Numbered from the stretch's first letter, positions 42,394 to 52,648 are shown. The stretch: 64,000 bases of DNA from Clostridium aciditolerans (GCF_016316925.1 NZ_JAEEGB010000005.1:1-64000), one strand, 5' to 3'. A program made the numbers and translations. Notes: a model not told the origin generated them from the sequence alone.

Positions 42394-43806
42394 ATGAAAA
42401 AAATATTTTATTTAGGGTTAATTGGAATGCTAAGTTTGGGGGTTACCTCTTTTGTAAAGGCAGCGCCAATATCTCAGCCTGTCTCAACTCTCTATGTACA
42501 AGGTGGACAAATTACCGTTCATCCTGAAGTGAAAGTTTCAACAAAAGAAGTAAAAGACAGTCAAGAAGCTTATAAAATTAATTTACAAATTCCAGTATTG
42601 GAAGGAGTTCAAGATAAAGAAATTCAAACTGCTATTAATACTTTTATGGAAAAAGATGCACTTGCCTTTGCAGAGGATATAAAAAATCAAGGACTTGAAT
42701 TTACAGCAGATTCGAAAAAACAAGGCTGGAAAGTAAGACCTTATACAGCTTCTACTAGCTACAAAGTTACCTACAAGCAAAACAATATAGTAAGTATAGC
42801 CTGCACTTACTATAATTACACCCTTGGTGCACATGAAAACTATGAAATAAAAACTTTTAATTTTAATTTAACCACTGGAAAACAACTTGCTTTAAAAGAT
42901 CTATTTAACAAAAACGAAAACTATATCTCTGTTATGAATGAAGAGATTCAAAAACAAATAAAATTAAATCCAAGCAAATATTTTAGTGGAAAAGATCAAG
43001 GTTTCGTTAGCATTAAACTAGATCAACCTTTCGGAATCGAAGATGGCAATGTGATTCTTTATTTTAATCCTTATGAAATTGCACCATATTCAACAGGTGC
43101 TCCACAGTTTAAGCTTCCCTTCTCACTATTTAAAGGAGGCGTAAAAGCAGGATACAAACTCAAGGCAGATTCCGTAAAGGTTGTGCCAGAATCAATTTCA
43201 GAAAAAAATGAAGCCTTAACTTCTAATATAAAAATTCCAGTATTAAAAGGTTTGAAAGATGAAAAAATGCAGTCTGAAATAAATAAAGCTTTTCAAAAAA
43301 GAGCATTAGAGCTTAAAGAACAAATGACAATCGAAGGAAAAAAATCTTTAGAAGATGCTAAGAACTATGGCTATGAAGCTAAACCTTACAGCCTTCTCGT
43401 AGATTACGATATTTCTTACAATGAAAAGAATGTTATAAGTATTACCAGCACTTATCATCAATATACTGGCGGTGCACATGGAAATATCCTTACTGAAACC
43501 TCCAATATAAATCTAAAAACTGGAGATAAAATATTACTCAAAGATTTCTTTAAGGAAGGAGTAAACTATAAAAAAATAATTACAGAAGAAATAAAGAAAC
43601 AAATGGCAGCGGATAATAAATTTTATCCAGGCGCAGCTGCGGCATTAGATTCAATTTCAGACGATCAACCCTTTTACATTGCAGATGATGGCATCGTAAT
43701 CTATTACCAGCCATATGAAATTGCTCCTTATGCTGTTGGTACTCCTGAATTTAAAATTCCATTTTCTATGTTAAAAGATAGTTTAAAAGTTGATGTAACT
43801 CACTAA
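42394..43806 (+). CDS. Secreted protein with two DUF4163-DUF3298 modules
   Basis: 470-aa exported protein. It has a signal peptide of about 23 aa ('FYLGLIGMLSLGVTSFVKAA'), then two tandem modules (about 45-250 and 265-465). Each carries a DUF4163-like half ('VSIACTYYNYTLGAHENYE'; 'ISITSTYHQYTGGAHGN') and a DUF3298-like half ('VILYFNPYEIAPYSTG'; 'IVIYYQPYEIAPYAVG'). The same module in B. subtilis RsiV binds lysozyme. Here it lacks a membrane anchor and anti-sigma part. Confidence 0.85.
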   Translation: MKKIFYLGLIGMLSLGVTSFVKAAPISQPVSTLYVQGGQITVHPEVKVSTKEVKDSQEAYKINLQIPVLEGVQDKEIQTAINTFMEKDALAFAEDIKNQGLEFTADSKKQGWKVRPYTASTSYKVTYKQNNIVSIACTYYNYTLGAHENYEIKTFNFNLTTGKQLALKDLFNKNENYISVMNEEIQKQIKLNPSKYFSGKDQGFVSIKLDQPFGIEDGNVILYFNPYEIAPYSTGAPQFKLPFSLFKGGVKAGYKLKADSVKVVPESISEKNEALTSNIKIPVLKGLKDEKMQSEINKAFQKRALELKEQMTIEGKKSLEDAKNYGYEAKPYSLLVDYDISYNEKNVISITSTYHQYTGGAHGNILTETSNINLKTGDKILLKDFFKEGVNYKKIITEEIKKQMAADNKFYPGAAAALDSISDDQPFYIADDGIVIYYQPYEIAPYAVGTPEFKIPFSMLKDSLKVDVTH

Positions 43807-43829
43807 TTCTAATTTAAAAATAAATAACA

Positions 43830-43867
43830 AAGTGCGCTATTAGCTAGAAGCTTAATGGCGCATTTTT
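43830..43867 (+). terminator. Terminator of the DUF3298 gene
   Basis: AAGTGCGCTATTAGC pairs with GCTTAATGGCGCAT with two mismatches, followed by TTTTT. Confidence 0.8.
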
Positions 43868-44000
43868 AATTCAGAAAAATGTTATAGGTTGATGAGGTGA
43901 TAAAAGCGATGATATCATTTTAATAGTATATTTCTATAGTAAGTTTATTAGAGATTTATCCTAATATCTAGATAAGCAATTTGTGAGAGGAGTTAAAACA

Positions 44001-44504
44001 ATGAAAAAATTAATTATTATAAATGGAACTATGGGTGTTGGTAAAACTGCAACGAGCAAAGCCTTATATAAGAAACTAGAAAATTCAGTATGGCTTGATG
44101 GAGATTGGTGCTGGATGATGAATCCGTTTATTGTGAACGATGAAAATAAAGAAATGGTTCTAGATAATATTACCCATCTTTTAAGAAATTTTTTAATGAA
44201 TTCTTCCCTTGAATATGTAATATTTAACTGGGTAATACATTGGGAAGAAATATTTGATATGGTTTTAAGTAGACTTGACGGTTTAGAATTTGAAGTAATT
44301 AAAATAACCCTTATATGCAATGAAGATAGCTTTAGAAAAAGAGTATCAGCGGATATAGCAAATAATTTAAGAGAGAAAGAAGCTTTAGATATGGGATTAG
44401 AACGCATTCCACTATACAAAAATATGAATACTATAAAAATTGATACAAGTGATATTTCTGTTTTAGAAACAGCTAATAAAATTATTGAAATTATTAAAAA
44501 ATAG
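44001..44504 (+). CDS. P-loop nucleotide kinase-like protein
   Basis: 167-aa protein with Walker A 'IIINGTMGVGKTATSKALY' and a kinase-like layout ('VWLDGDWCWMMNPF', Walker B-like 'YVIFNWVIHWEE'). It is similar to small AAA/APH-type or shikimate-kinase-like NTPases. The substrate is unknown. The start at 44001 is fixed by GAGGAG 8 nt upstream; the frame is open to a GTG at 43983. Confidence 0.8.
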   Translation: MKKLIIINGTMGVGKTATSKALYKKLENSVWLDGDWCWMMNPFIVNDENKEMVLDNITHLLRNFLMNSSLEYVIFNWVIHWEEIFDMVLSRLDGLEFEVIKITLICNEDSFRKRVSADIANNLREKEALDMGLERIPLYKNMNTIKIDTSDISVLETANKIIEIIKK

Positions 44505-44536
44505 CCAGTAATACCTATAAAACGAAATAAAAACCA

Positions 44537-44582
44537 AAAGACTGCAGCAAGTTTATTCTCTAAACTCTTACTACAGTCTTTT
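44537..44582 (+). terminator. Terminator after the kinase-like gene
   Basis: AAAGACTG and CAGTCTTT form the outer stem with GTTTA/TAAAC inside, followed by TTTATATT. Confidence 0.75.
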
Positions 44583-44776
44583 TATATTAAACTAAAAAAT
44601 ATTTAATTTTAAATGTAAAACATACTAATCCTCACTTAATTATATTGCTAGAGTTTTCATATGGATAAATGGAAAAGCATAGGAAAAGATATAATAAATG
44701 AACCTTTTAAATTATGTTAAAAAGAACTAAATGCCATGATTGAATTAATAAAAATGAAATGTTAGGTGAGAGAGAA

Positions 44777-45475
44777 ATGTTTTTAAAAGTAGAAAATTTA
44801 AAGAAAAGCTATAAGACCGGTGAGATAATTACAACAGTTCTAAAAGGTGTAGAAATGGATTTAGACAAGGGCGAAATTGGAGTTATACTTGGCCCTTCTG
44901 GTTCCGGGAAGTCAACCCTTCTTAACATTATAGGTGGAATTGACAGGTGCGACTCCGGCATCGTTTCAGTAGATAATATTGAAATTACTAAATTAAATGA
45001 TACCAAGCTCACAGATTATAGAAGAGAAAATTTAGGTTTTATATTTCAGTTTTACAACTTAATACCTAATCTTACTGTAGGAGAAAATATAGAGGTTGTT
45101 TCAAACATAAGCATATCCCCTCTTAATCCTGATGAAGTTTTAGAAGCGGTAGGTATGATTGATAAAAAGCATAGATTTCCCAGGGAATTAAGTGGTGGTG
45201 AACAGCAGAGAGTTTCCATTGCAAGAGCAATAGTTAAAAATCCAAAGCTTTTATTATGTGATGAGCCAACCGGTGCACTTGATTTTTCAACCTCCAGAGA
45301 GATATTGAAGCTTCTTCAAAAAATCAACAAGGATTTTGGCTCAACAATACTTATGATAACACATAACACTGCAATCAGTGCTATGGCCAATAAAGTTTAT
45401 AAAGTAAGAAGTGGCGAAATCCTAGAGAGCTTAGTCAATAAGACAACTACGCCTGCGGAAAGGATTGAGTGGTAA
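44777..45475 (+). CDS. ABC transporter ATPase (MacB/LolD type)
   Basis: 232-aa ABC ATPase: Walker A '[12 protein letters not shown]', Q-loop '[17 protein letters not shown]', signature '[15 protein letters not shown]', Walker B '[12 protein letters not shown]', H-loop 'MITHNT'. The start at 44777 uses AGGTGAG 7 nt upstream. Its stop overlaps the permease start (TAATG). The pair is a MacB/BceAB-like export or antimicrobial-response module. Confidence 0.93.
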   Translation: MFLKVENLKKSYKTGEIITTVLKGVEMDLDKGEIGVILGPSGSGKSTLLNIIGGIDRCDSGIVSVDNIEITKLNDTKLTDYRRENLGFIFQFYNLIPNLTVGENIEVVSNISISPLNPDEVLEAVGMIDKKHRFPRELSGGEQQRVSIARAIVKNPKLLLCDEPTGALDFSTSREILKLLQKINKDFGSTILMITHNTAISAMANKVYKVRSGEILESLVNKTTTPAERIEW

Positions 45476-47718
45476 TGATCATAAATAAAAAAATTAAGAG
45501 AACCATGCTGGAAAGCAAATCTCAATACCTTGGTTCCTTATTGCTTATTATTTTTAGCTGCCTTCTTTTTACAATGTTTAATTTAGTTTCAGTCAACTTA
45601 ACAGGGCTATTATCTTCTTTTGAAAGAGACTATAAGCAGGAAGATGCAAACTTTATGGCGGACAAAAAATTAAATAATATTGAAGCTTTAGAATCAAAGT
45701 TCAATATGAGCATAGAGGAATCAAAGTCAATTGATTATTCCATATCAAAGAATAAAACACTGAGAATATTCCGAGAAAATACTAAGGTTGATATACCTGC
45801 AATAATTGAAGGTAAAGCTCTAAGTGGCGGCCATATTCTTATTGATCCCTCCTATGCAAAAGCTAATAAATTAAAGATTGGTGACAGCATAAAAATATAT
45901 AATAAGAATTTCACTATTTCTGGCTTTATGTCTCTGCCGAATTATATATATCCATTAAAATCTGAATCAGATATACTGAATGATCCAATCAGTTTTGGTA
46001 TAGCAGTAATAGGAAAAGATGATTTTAATATTCTAAATAGAGGCAATAGTTTTTATGCTATAAGATTTAATGGTGATAGGAGCAATTTAGATAATAGAAT
46101 ATCTCAATTTAAAGATTACTTAAGAACTGAAAATATTTTTATCCTTAGCTGGATGAACGTAACGGATAACCCAAGAGTAACCTATATGACTGCAAAGCTT
46201 GCCGGGATTGATGAGATGAGTTCATCTATGCCTGTAAGTATACTACTTCTTACCTGCATATTAACAGGTATAGTAATGTGGAGAATGCTAAAGAGAGAAG
46301 CTCCTATTATAGGTACTCTTTATGCACTAGGCTATAAAAAGAGAGAGATTATGAAACATTACCTTTTGTATCCTTTAGTCATCTCATTATTAGGCGGTGT
46401 AATTGGAACTATACTCGGAACCATAACCTTAAGACCTATGATTTCCTATTATGTGTCATACTTTAATATACCTGTAGGTTCTTTAAGCTTTAATGTAAAT
46501 TATCTTATAATAAGTGTTCTGCTTCCGGTAATTTTTCTAATTATCTGCAGCTATTTTGTTGTAAATAAATCACTTAAAGATTCACCTGTTGAACTTATGA
46601 GAGGCGGAAAGAAAAAAAATAAGGTTGGCTTCATAGAAAGAAGGATAAAGCTTGATAAGCTAAGTTTCAATACTAAGTTTAGAATAAGAGAACTGCTTAG
46701 AAGCATACCAAGAAGTGCATTTCTTCTACTTGGCGTTATTATGGCAACTATGCTGCTTTTAATGGGCTTTGCGGCAAAGAGTTCTATGGACTACTTAATC
46801 AAAGATTCTTTTAGTGAAGCATTTAAATATAATTATCAATATGTATTCAACTCCGTTCAAAATGGTAAACCGGAAAAAGGTGAAGCTTTCTCTGAAATAC
46901 CCTTTGCATTAAAATCAGATAACAAGCTAACTTTTACGGTGTATGGTGTAAGTTCCAATTCTCAGTATATTTCTTTTAAAGATAAAGCAGGCAATGTATT
47001 GAAATCTGATAGAGTTATTATAACAAGACCTCTAGCTGATAAGCTTAATATAAGACCAAAGGATACTGTTAAAGTTGTTAACAGACTGGACTCAAAAGAG
47101 TACAGCATAACAGTTGATAGTATCGCAGAAACTTACGTAGGTGAATATATTTATATACCTCTTGATAAACTTAATGATATGCTGGGATTCCCCTCAGGCA
47201 GCTATACAGGGCTATGGAGTTCAGAAAGAATAGATATTCCGGAAAACAAATTATTAGCTGCTGTAACAGTTGATGATATGAGAAATGCCTTTAATACAAT
47301 GACAAAACCCCTTCAGGCTGTTATAGGAGGTATAGCCTTCATCTCCTTTATAATTGGACTTATAGTAATATATGTTGTTACTTCCCTTACCATAGAGGAA
47401 AATAAGGAAAATATATCTCTTATGAAGGTATTAGGTTACAGAAAGAAGGAGATTTATTCTCTGATTTTAAACAGTTCCTCTTTTATAGTAGTAATCGGCT
47501 ATATTCTTGGAGTACCACTGCTTCTCGCATCCTTAAGTGCTATGTTTAAATCGATAACTAAAAACATGAGTGTCTCCTTCCCCGTAACTATAAATTACAT
47601 TTATGTTTTAGTGGGTTTTGTTATAATATATTTAACCTATGAACTATCAAAGTTATTAAGCAGAAGAAAGATAACTAGAATTTCCATGGCTGAAGCTTTA
47701 AAATCTCGAATGGAATAA
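45475..47718 (+). CDS. FtsX/MacB-type ABC permease
   Basis: 747-aa permease with an N-terminal helix, an extracytoplasmic MacB-PCD-like domain, FtsX helices at about 255-370, a further helix at about 415, a second extracytoplasmic domain, and three C-terminal helices. This is the duplicated, 8-10-helix layout of large FtsX permeases. It overlaps the ATPase by one base. No two-component system is adjacent, unlike Bce modules. The substrate could be a lipid or antimicrobial peptide. Confidence 0.88.
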   Translation: MIINKKIKRTMLESKSQYLGSLLLIIFSCLLFTMFNLVSVNLTGLLSSFERDYKQEDANFMADKKLNNIEALESKFNMSIEESKSIDYSISKNKTLRIFRENTKVDIPAIIEGKALSGGHILIDPSYAKANKLKIGDSIKIYNKNFTISGFMSLPNYIYPLKSESDILNDPISFGIAVIGKDDFNILNRGNSFYAIRFNGDRSNLDNRISQFKDYLRTENIFILSWMNVTDNPRVTYMTAKLAGIDEMSSSMPVSILLLTCILTGIVMWRMLKREAPIIGTLYALGYKKREIMKHYLLYPLVISLLGGVIGTILGTITLRPMISYYVSYFNIPVGSLSFNVNYLIISVLLPVIFLIICSYFVVNKSLKDSPVELMRGGKKKNKVGFIERRIKLDKLSFNTKFRIRELLRSIPRSAFLLLGVIMATMLLLMGFAAKSSMDYLIKDSFSEAFKYNYQYVFNSVQNGKPEKGEAFSEIPFALKSDNKLTFTVYGVSSNSQYISFKDKAGNVLKSDRVIITRPLADKLNIRPKDTVKVVNRLDSKEYSITVDSIAETYVGEYIYIPLDKLNDMLGFPSGSYTGLWSSERIDIPENKLLAAVTVDDMRNAFNTMTKPLQAVIGGIAFISFIIGLIVIYVVTSLTIEENKENISLMKVLGYRKKEIYSLILNSSSFIVVIGYILGVPLLLASLSAMFKSITKNMSVSFPVTINYIYVLVGFVIIYLTYELSKLLSRRKITRISMAEALKSRME

Positions 47719-47727
47719 AATATTAAG

Positions 47728-47756
47728 GCCAATCTCCTTTAAAACTAGAGATTGGC
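47728..47756. terminator. Terminator between the ABC operon and DUF1062 gene
   Basis: GCCAATCTC and its exact complement around an 11-nt loop, between two convergent genes. There is no strong U-run on either side. Confidence 0.65.
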
Positions 47757-47804
47757 TTGAACTATATATCATCTGAAGATTCTCTTTCTTGATGATAAAA
47801 TGGC

Positions 47805-48422
47805 TTATACTATAGCTTCTAAAATTTCTATACTCTCTACTACCTTTAAAACATGTATCTCCATTCCATCTCTTACTTTTATATTTAATAAATTTTTATT
47901 ATCTTTAATGAAGATTACTCCTTTTTTATGCATATTTTTTATTTTACTTCTTGAAAGTCCAAGTTTATCACTTAAAAGCTTATCTACTCTCAGTTCTATA
48001 GGATACTTACAAGCAATTTCAATAGCAAGTTCATTTTCATTTATATAATATGCTTCTAATTTCTTTTGGATTAATTTATAATTTACATGTTCTAAAATAA
48101 CTTCAGCTTTATTTTTATTATATATACTTAAATTAAAAGCATATTCTCTAGCTAGTTCTTTATCATTAGAAAGAAATCTTTCATACTCATATTTATTAAT
48201 CTCATAAGGCTTTATTCTTTCATATATTGTCATATTCCAAGTTGATTTACATTTTTCACATTGATAAATTAGCCAAATGTCAATGTTATTTTTATTTGCA
48301 TTTACCCTAAATTTTTCACTACTTATATAATGTGTTTTTTCATTACATTTAGGACAATTTCTTTTTACTATTGGTAAATTTTCAGGGACTAGTTCCCACT
48401 GATATTTTTTTAAATAGCTCAT
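47805..48422 (-). CDS. DUF1062 family protein
   Basis: 205-aa protein with a zinc-ribbon-like N-terminus ('KRNCPKCNEKTHYIS', 'YQCEKCKSTWNMTIYERI') and a basic C-terminal S4-like region ('ELRVDKLLSDKLGLSRSKIKNMHKKGVIFI'). DUF1062 is uncharacterised. The S4-like end suggests RNA binding. The start at 48422 follows AGGAGG by 7 nt. Confidence 0.85.
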   Translation of the reverse strand: MSYLKKYQWELVPENLPIVKRNCPKCNEKTHYISSEKFRVNANKNNIDIWLIYQCEKCKSTWNMTIYERIKPYEINKYEYERFLSNDKELAREYAFNLSIYNKNKAEVILEHVNYKLIQKKLEAYYINENELAIEIACKYPIELRVDKLLSDKLGLSRSKIKNMHKKGVIFIKDNKNLLNIKVRDGMEIHVLKVVESIEILEAIV

Positions 48423-49092
48423 TTTGCTCCTCCTAGTCATTCAACTTTTAGGACTTGCAAAGGCTATTTCATCATATTTTTATAATAATGCAATAGCCTC
48501 TGCTATGCATTAAAAATATCTCTTGTCATAAATAGTTCCTCCAATCTTTTTTCTATATATATTTTATCAACTCTACATGCTATGTAAAACCTCATTCTTA
48601 TTTCATAAATATAAATGAGCCAATATGATAAAAATCATATTGACTCAATACTTTTATAGAAAAGATTGAAACTTATCAGCTTTATCCTTCTCAGCATATC
48701 TATAAACACGACAATCGTGATCTCCCAGATATAACAAAGGATCAACTTTTGAGATTTGTAATCCGATTCATATCCACAAACATCAATCTCTTTCATTAAA
48801 TTTCTATAAAGAATTTTAATTATAGTGAAATTCAAATAAATATTACTTGTTATATTTTTATACTATAGCAAACAATTGCATCTATACTTTTTAATAGGCT
48901 TTCTATTGGTAATAATAAAGCCATATACAATATATAGCGATAATATAAGATTTTTGCACAATATATTGTAGTTATAACCATAAATCCTAATTTTATGGAA
49001 TTGATTTCTAACCTAGTATCTAATATAATTAATTAGCAATTATTATTTTATAATAAGCATTCTTAATATTATAAAGAAGGCAGGATTAAGTT
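48423..49092. other. Intergenic region before nrdA with a possible gene fragment
   Basis: On the minus strand 48654-48800 encodes 'VDPLLYLGDHDCRVYRYAEK' then 'DKADKFQSFL' and a stop. It is joined by a +1/-1 shift in an A-run to 'MKEIDVCGYESDYKSQK'. It is followed by a strong hairpin (48616-48647, CAATATGAT/ATCATATTG). This looks like a short decayed gene and its terminator, but I know no homologue. The right part holds the NrdR boxes. Confidence 0.35.
48925..48971 (+). promoter_or_regulatory. Pair of NrdR boxes
   Basis: ATACAATATATAGCGA (48925-48940) and GCACAATATATTGTAG (48956-48971) match the NrdR consensus core ACAATATATTGT (the second exactly). Their starts are 31 bp apart, three helical turns, as in known NrdR-regulated promoters. 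They lie about 120 bp before nrdA. Confidence 0.8.
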
Positions 49093-51384
49093 ATGAATAT
49101 AAAAATTAAAAAGAGAAACGGAAACTTCGAAACTCTTAAAGTAGAAAAAACAAAAAAAATGATTATGCTGGCTTGTGAGGGACTTGATGGCTGTGACCCT
49201 CTCGAACTTGAATTAGATTCAAAAATACAATTTAGAGATGGTATGACAACAAAGGAAATCCAAAAAACTCTTATTCAAACAGCTATTGAAAAAGTTATTC
49301 AAACAAGTAAAAATTCTAGTGGAATAAGCATTAAGAAAACTAATGTCAATTGGCAATATGTTGCTGCTAGGCTCTTATGCTTTGATTTATATAAAGAAGC
49401 TAAAATTAACAGAGGCTATAGTCATTTTGGTTATGGTGATTATTATAAACTAGTAAAAAACATGGTAACAAACAATCTATATGGCAGTTACATAACAGAA
49501 AATTATACACAGGATGAAATAAAAGAATTAGGAAATTACATAGTTCCAGAAAGAGACGATCTTTTCAATTACGAGGGTTTAAAATTATTGAACGATAGAT
49601 ATTTAGTTAAAGGGAAAAATGGAGAAATATTAGAACTTCCTCAAGAGCGTTTTATGACTATAGCTATGCATTTAGCTATACCTGAAGGTAATAAAAAAGT
49701 TTTTTATGCTAAAAAGTTTTACGATATTTTAAGTGAACTAAAAGTTACCGTTGCAACTCCTACTTTAGGTAATGCAGGAACACCTTTTTATCAGCTAAGC
49801 AGTTGTTTTATATCAGTTATAGGTGACAATTTATGGTCAATTTATGATGTAAATCAGAAATTTGCACAGGTTTCAAAGCATGGTGGAGCCTTAGGTATTT
49901 ATGTAGGAAAAATAAGAGCTTTAAATAGTGAAATAAGAGGTCATAAAAACGCTTCCGGCGGTGTAATACCTTGGATAAGATTATATAATGATACAGCAGT
50001 AGCTGTTGATCAGCTTGGAAAAAGAAAAGGCGGTGCAGCTGTAACTTTAGATATATGGCATAAAGATATTTTTGATTTTCTTGATCTTAAAACTAATAAT
50101 GGAGATGATAGAAGAAAAGCTCATGACATCTTTCCTGCCGTAAGCATTCCAGATTTGTTTATGGAAAGATTAGAAAAAAGAGAAAACTGGTCCCTATTTG
50201 ATCCATATATGGTGGAAAAATTAATGGGCTATAAAATAGAAGATTATTTCGATGATGAAGATAATAAAGAATTTACAAAGAGATATTTGGAATGCGAAAG
50301 CAATCCATTAATCCCCAGAGATACTGTTCCAGCTCTTGATATTATGAAAAAAGTAATGAAAAGTGCAGTGGAGACAGGAACGCCTTTTATTTTCTTTAGG
50401 GATACCGTAAATAAAGCAAACCCAAATAAGCATGCTGGTATGATATATTCATCAAATTTATGCCATGAAATAGCTCAGAATATGAGTGAGAGTGAATTGA
50501 TCCAAGAAGAAGTAATTCATGAAAATGGATATCCAGAAGTTGTTCAGAGAATTAAGGCTGGAGATATGGTAACCTGTAATCTCAATTCAATAAATTTAAG
50601 CAAAGTTAAAAAAGAGGAGTTTAAAGACTGCATTCCTCTTCAAATAAGAATGCTGGATAATGTTATATCCCTTAATAAGCTTCCGGTAAAAGAATCTAGA
50701 GTTACTAGTGACAAATATAGAGCTATTGGACTCGGAGCAAGCGGCTATCATCATCTTCTTGCCAATAGTCAAATAAGATGGGAAAGTGAAGAACATTTAA
50801 AAGCGGCAGATGAAATCTTTGAAGAATTATCCTATATTGCGATAAAAGCTTCTATGGAATTGGCAAAAGAAAAAGGTTCCTACCCTGCCTTTGAAGGCTC
50901 AGAATGGCAAACAGGAAAATACTTTGAAAGGAGAGGCTATAATTCCGATAGATGGAAGGATTTGAAGAAGGATATCCAAACTTATGGTATACGAAATGGC
51001 TATATTACTGCTATTGCTCCTACAGGCAGCACTTCCAATATAGCCAATACAACGGCAGGTATCGACCCTGTATTTAAAAAGTTTTTTATTGAAGAAAAGA
51101 AAGGAAGCTTTACACCAAAAACTGCCCCAGATTTGAATGATGATAATTTTTGGTTCTATAAAGAAGCTCATACTATTGATCAACTATGGAGCATTAAAGC
51201 CTGTGCCATTAGACAAAAACATATAGATCAAGCTCAAGCCTTTAATTTATATATAACTCCGGATATAAAAGCGAAAGAAATACTAAATATGTATGTAGAA
51301 GCTTGGATGCAAGGCCTTAAGACTATCTATTATGTAAGAAATAAATCTTTGGAAATGGATGAATGCACAAGCTGCTCAAGTTAA
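49093..51384 (+). CDS. nrdA: Ribonucleotide reductase class Ia, large subunit
   Basis: 763-aa catalytic subunit making deoxyribonucleotides from ribonucleoside diphosphates. The N-terminal ATP-cone is 'MNIKIKKRNGNFETLKVEKTKK'. Active-site residues are visible in 'YQLSSCFISV' (redox Cys), 'SSNLCHEIAQ' (Asn-Cys-Glu) and 'MVTCNLNSINLS'. The C-terminal 'DECTSCSS' carries the re-reducing cysteine pair. An AGGCAGG-type Shine-Dalgarno and two NrdR boxes lie upstream. nrdB follows after 83 bp. The enzyme needs oxygen for radical formation in NrdB. Confidence 0.96.
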   Translation: MNIKIKKRNGNFETLKVEKTKKMIMLACEGLDGCDPLELELDSKIQFRDGMTTKEIQKTLIQTAIEKVIQTSKNSSGISIKKTNVNWQYVAARLLCFDLYKEAKINRGYSHFGYGDYYKLVKNMVTNNLYGSYITENYTQDEIKELGNYIVPERDDLFNYEGLKLLNDRYLVKGKNGEILELPQERFMTIAMHLAIPEGNKKVFYAKKFYDILSELKVTVATPTLGNAGTPFYQLSSCFISVIGDNLWSIYDVNQKFAQVSKHGGALGIYVGKIRALNSEIRGHKNASGGVIPWIRLYNDTAVAVDQLGKRKGGAAVTLDIWHKDIFDFLDLKTNNGDDRRKAHDIFPAVSIPDLFMERLEKRENWSLFDPYMVEKLMGYKIEDYFDDEDNKEFTKRYLECESNPLIPRDTVPALDIMKKVMKSAVETGTPFIFFRDTVNKANPNKHAGMIYSSNLCHEIAQNMSESELIQEEVIHENGYPEVVQRIKAGDMVTCNLNSINLSKVKKEEFKDCIPLQIRMLDNVISLNKLPVKESRVTSDKYRAIGLGASGYHHLLANSQIRWESEEHLKAADEIFEELSYIAIKASMELAKEKGSYPAFEGSEWQTGKYFERRGYNSDRWKDLKKDIQTYGIRNGYITAIAPTGSTSNIANTTAGIDPVFKKFFIEEKKGSFTPKTAPDLNDDNFWFYKEAHTIDQLWSIKACAIRQKHIDQAQAFNLYITPDIKAKEILNMYVEAWMQGLKTIYYVRNKSLEMDECTSCSS

Positions 51385-51467
51385 TATAACAGAGTTAAAT
51401 AAATCAAAAGATTTCGAAATACCTTTTAATAATAAAATAATATCTCTCAAAGGGGAGGATTAATCAC

Positions 51468-52496
51468 ATGATTAAAAAAATGATATTTAATGAGAACGGT
51501 CAACGTGGAACAGAATCTATGATAAACGGAAACACTACAAATTTAAGAGAATGGAATAGAATAAAATACAGCTGGGCCAAGGATTTTTATAGAACAATGC
51601 TTAACAACTTCTGGATACCAGAAGAAATATCCCTTAATGAAGATGTAAAGCAGTTTTCTTACTTAACAGATGGAGAAAGAAATGCCTTTGATAAGATTAT
51701 TTCTTTCTTAAACTTTCTTGATTCAATACAAAGTGAGAATTTACCAAATATATCTAGATATATAACCGCTGCTGAAGTTTCTTCTCTATTAAATATTCAA
51801 ACTTTTCAAGAAGAAATACATGCGCAAAGTTACTCCTATATTCTTGATACTGTTACTAATCCAATTACTAGAGATAAAATATATGATGAGTGGAGGAAAG
51901 ATGAAAATCTTCTTAAAAGGAATAAATTTATAGCAGGAATATATGAAAAGTTTAATAAGGAACCAGAAACTGATAATTTCTTACGAGTTTTAATGGCAAA
52001 CTATATACTGGAAGGAATATACTTTTACTCAGGCTTTAGCTTTTTCTACACCTTAGCAAGGCAAGGAAAAATGACAGCTACTAGCACAATTTTTAAGTAT
52101 ATAAATCGGGATGAAATTACTCATCTTGTACTTTTTCAGAATATTATTAAAGAACTTAAAAAAGAAAACCCTCATCTCTTTACAAACAAATTAGATGTAG
52201 AGTTCCGAAATATGATGCAGACAGCAGTAGAGCATGAAATACACTGGGGACAATATGTTACTAATAACCAAATTTTAGGACTTAATAATGAATTAATAGA
52301 TAGATATATTAAATATATTTCAAATCTTAGACTTACAGCAATAGGCCTAGAACCTCTATATCCTGAAGTTTCTGAACACCCCATGGAATGGATTGATAGT
52401 TTCTCTAGGCTAAACAACACTAAGACCGACTTTTTTGAAGCGAAGGTCACTAGTTACACCAAATCCGCGGCCTTTGATTTTGATGATCTTGATTAA
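51468..52496 (+). CDS. nrdB: Ribonucleotide reductase class Ia, small subunit
   Basis: 342-aa ferritin-like radical-generating subunit. The di-metal ligands are D85, E115, H118, E182, E216 and H219. The radical tyrosine is Y122 ('EEIHAQSY'), by chance with E. coli-like numbering. It therefore belongs to the tyrosyl-radical type, not the Tyr-less group. AGGGGAGG precedes the ATG. It is the last gene before a strong terminator. Confidence 0.95.
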   Translation: MIKKMIFNENGQRGTESMINGNTTNLREWNRIKYSWAKDFYRTMLNNFWIPEEISLNEDVKQFSYLTDGERNAFDKIISFLNFLDSIQSENLPNISRYITAAEVSSLLNIQTFQEEIHAQSYSYILDTVTNPITRDKIYDEWRKDENLLKRNKFIAGIYEKFNKEPETDNFLRVLMANYILEGIYFYSGFSFFYTLARQGKMTATSTIFKYINRDEITHLVLFQNIIKELKKENPHLFTNKLDVEFRNMMQTAVEHEIHWGQYVTNNQILGLNNELIDRYIKYISNLRLTAIGLEPLYPEVSEHPMEWIDSFSRLNNTKTDFFEAKVTSYTKSAAFDFDDLD

Positions 52497-52499
52497 TTC

Positions 52500-52532
52500 A
52501 AGGAGAGTCTTCATAAATTGGAGACTCTCCTT
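52500..52532 (+). terminator. Terminator of nrdAB
   Basis: AAGGAGAGTCT and its exact complement around an 11-nt loop, followed by CTTTT. Confidence 0.9.
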
Positions 52533-52586
52533 CTTTTATAAAAATAAAAGCCCCGTCCAGTATAGAACTGGAGAAGGCTCTAATCA

Positions 52587-52607
52587 GGCACTGCTTTTTG
52601 CAGTGCC
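52587..52607. terminator. Hairpin downstream of cbiN
   Basis: GGCACTGC and its exact complement around TTTTT, between convergent nrdB and the cbi operon. It is probably the cbi terminator, although the U-run is weak. Confidence 0.6.
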
Positions 52608-52648
52608 GTTATTTCTTTATCTTTCAATTATATGAATATATAAAAACA

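Noticed and set aside
43961-44419. 152-aa minus-strand reading frame over the kinase-like gene
   Set aside because: Fully antisense to a gene with a P-loop and a good Shine-Dalgarno; no ribosome site and no recognisable domain.
48635-48835. 66-aa minus-strand frame
   Set aside because: No ribosome binding site; its C-terminal part is less gene-like than another frame of the same strand, so a decayed gene is more likely.
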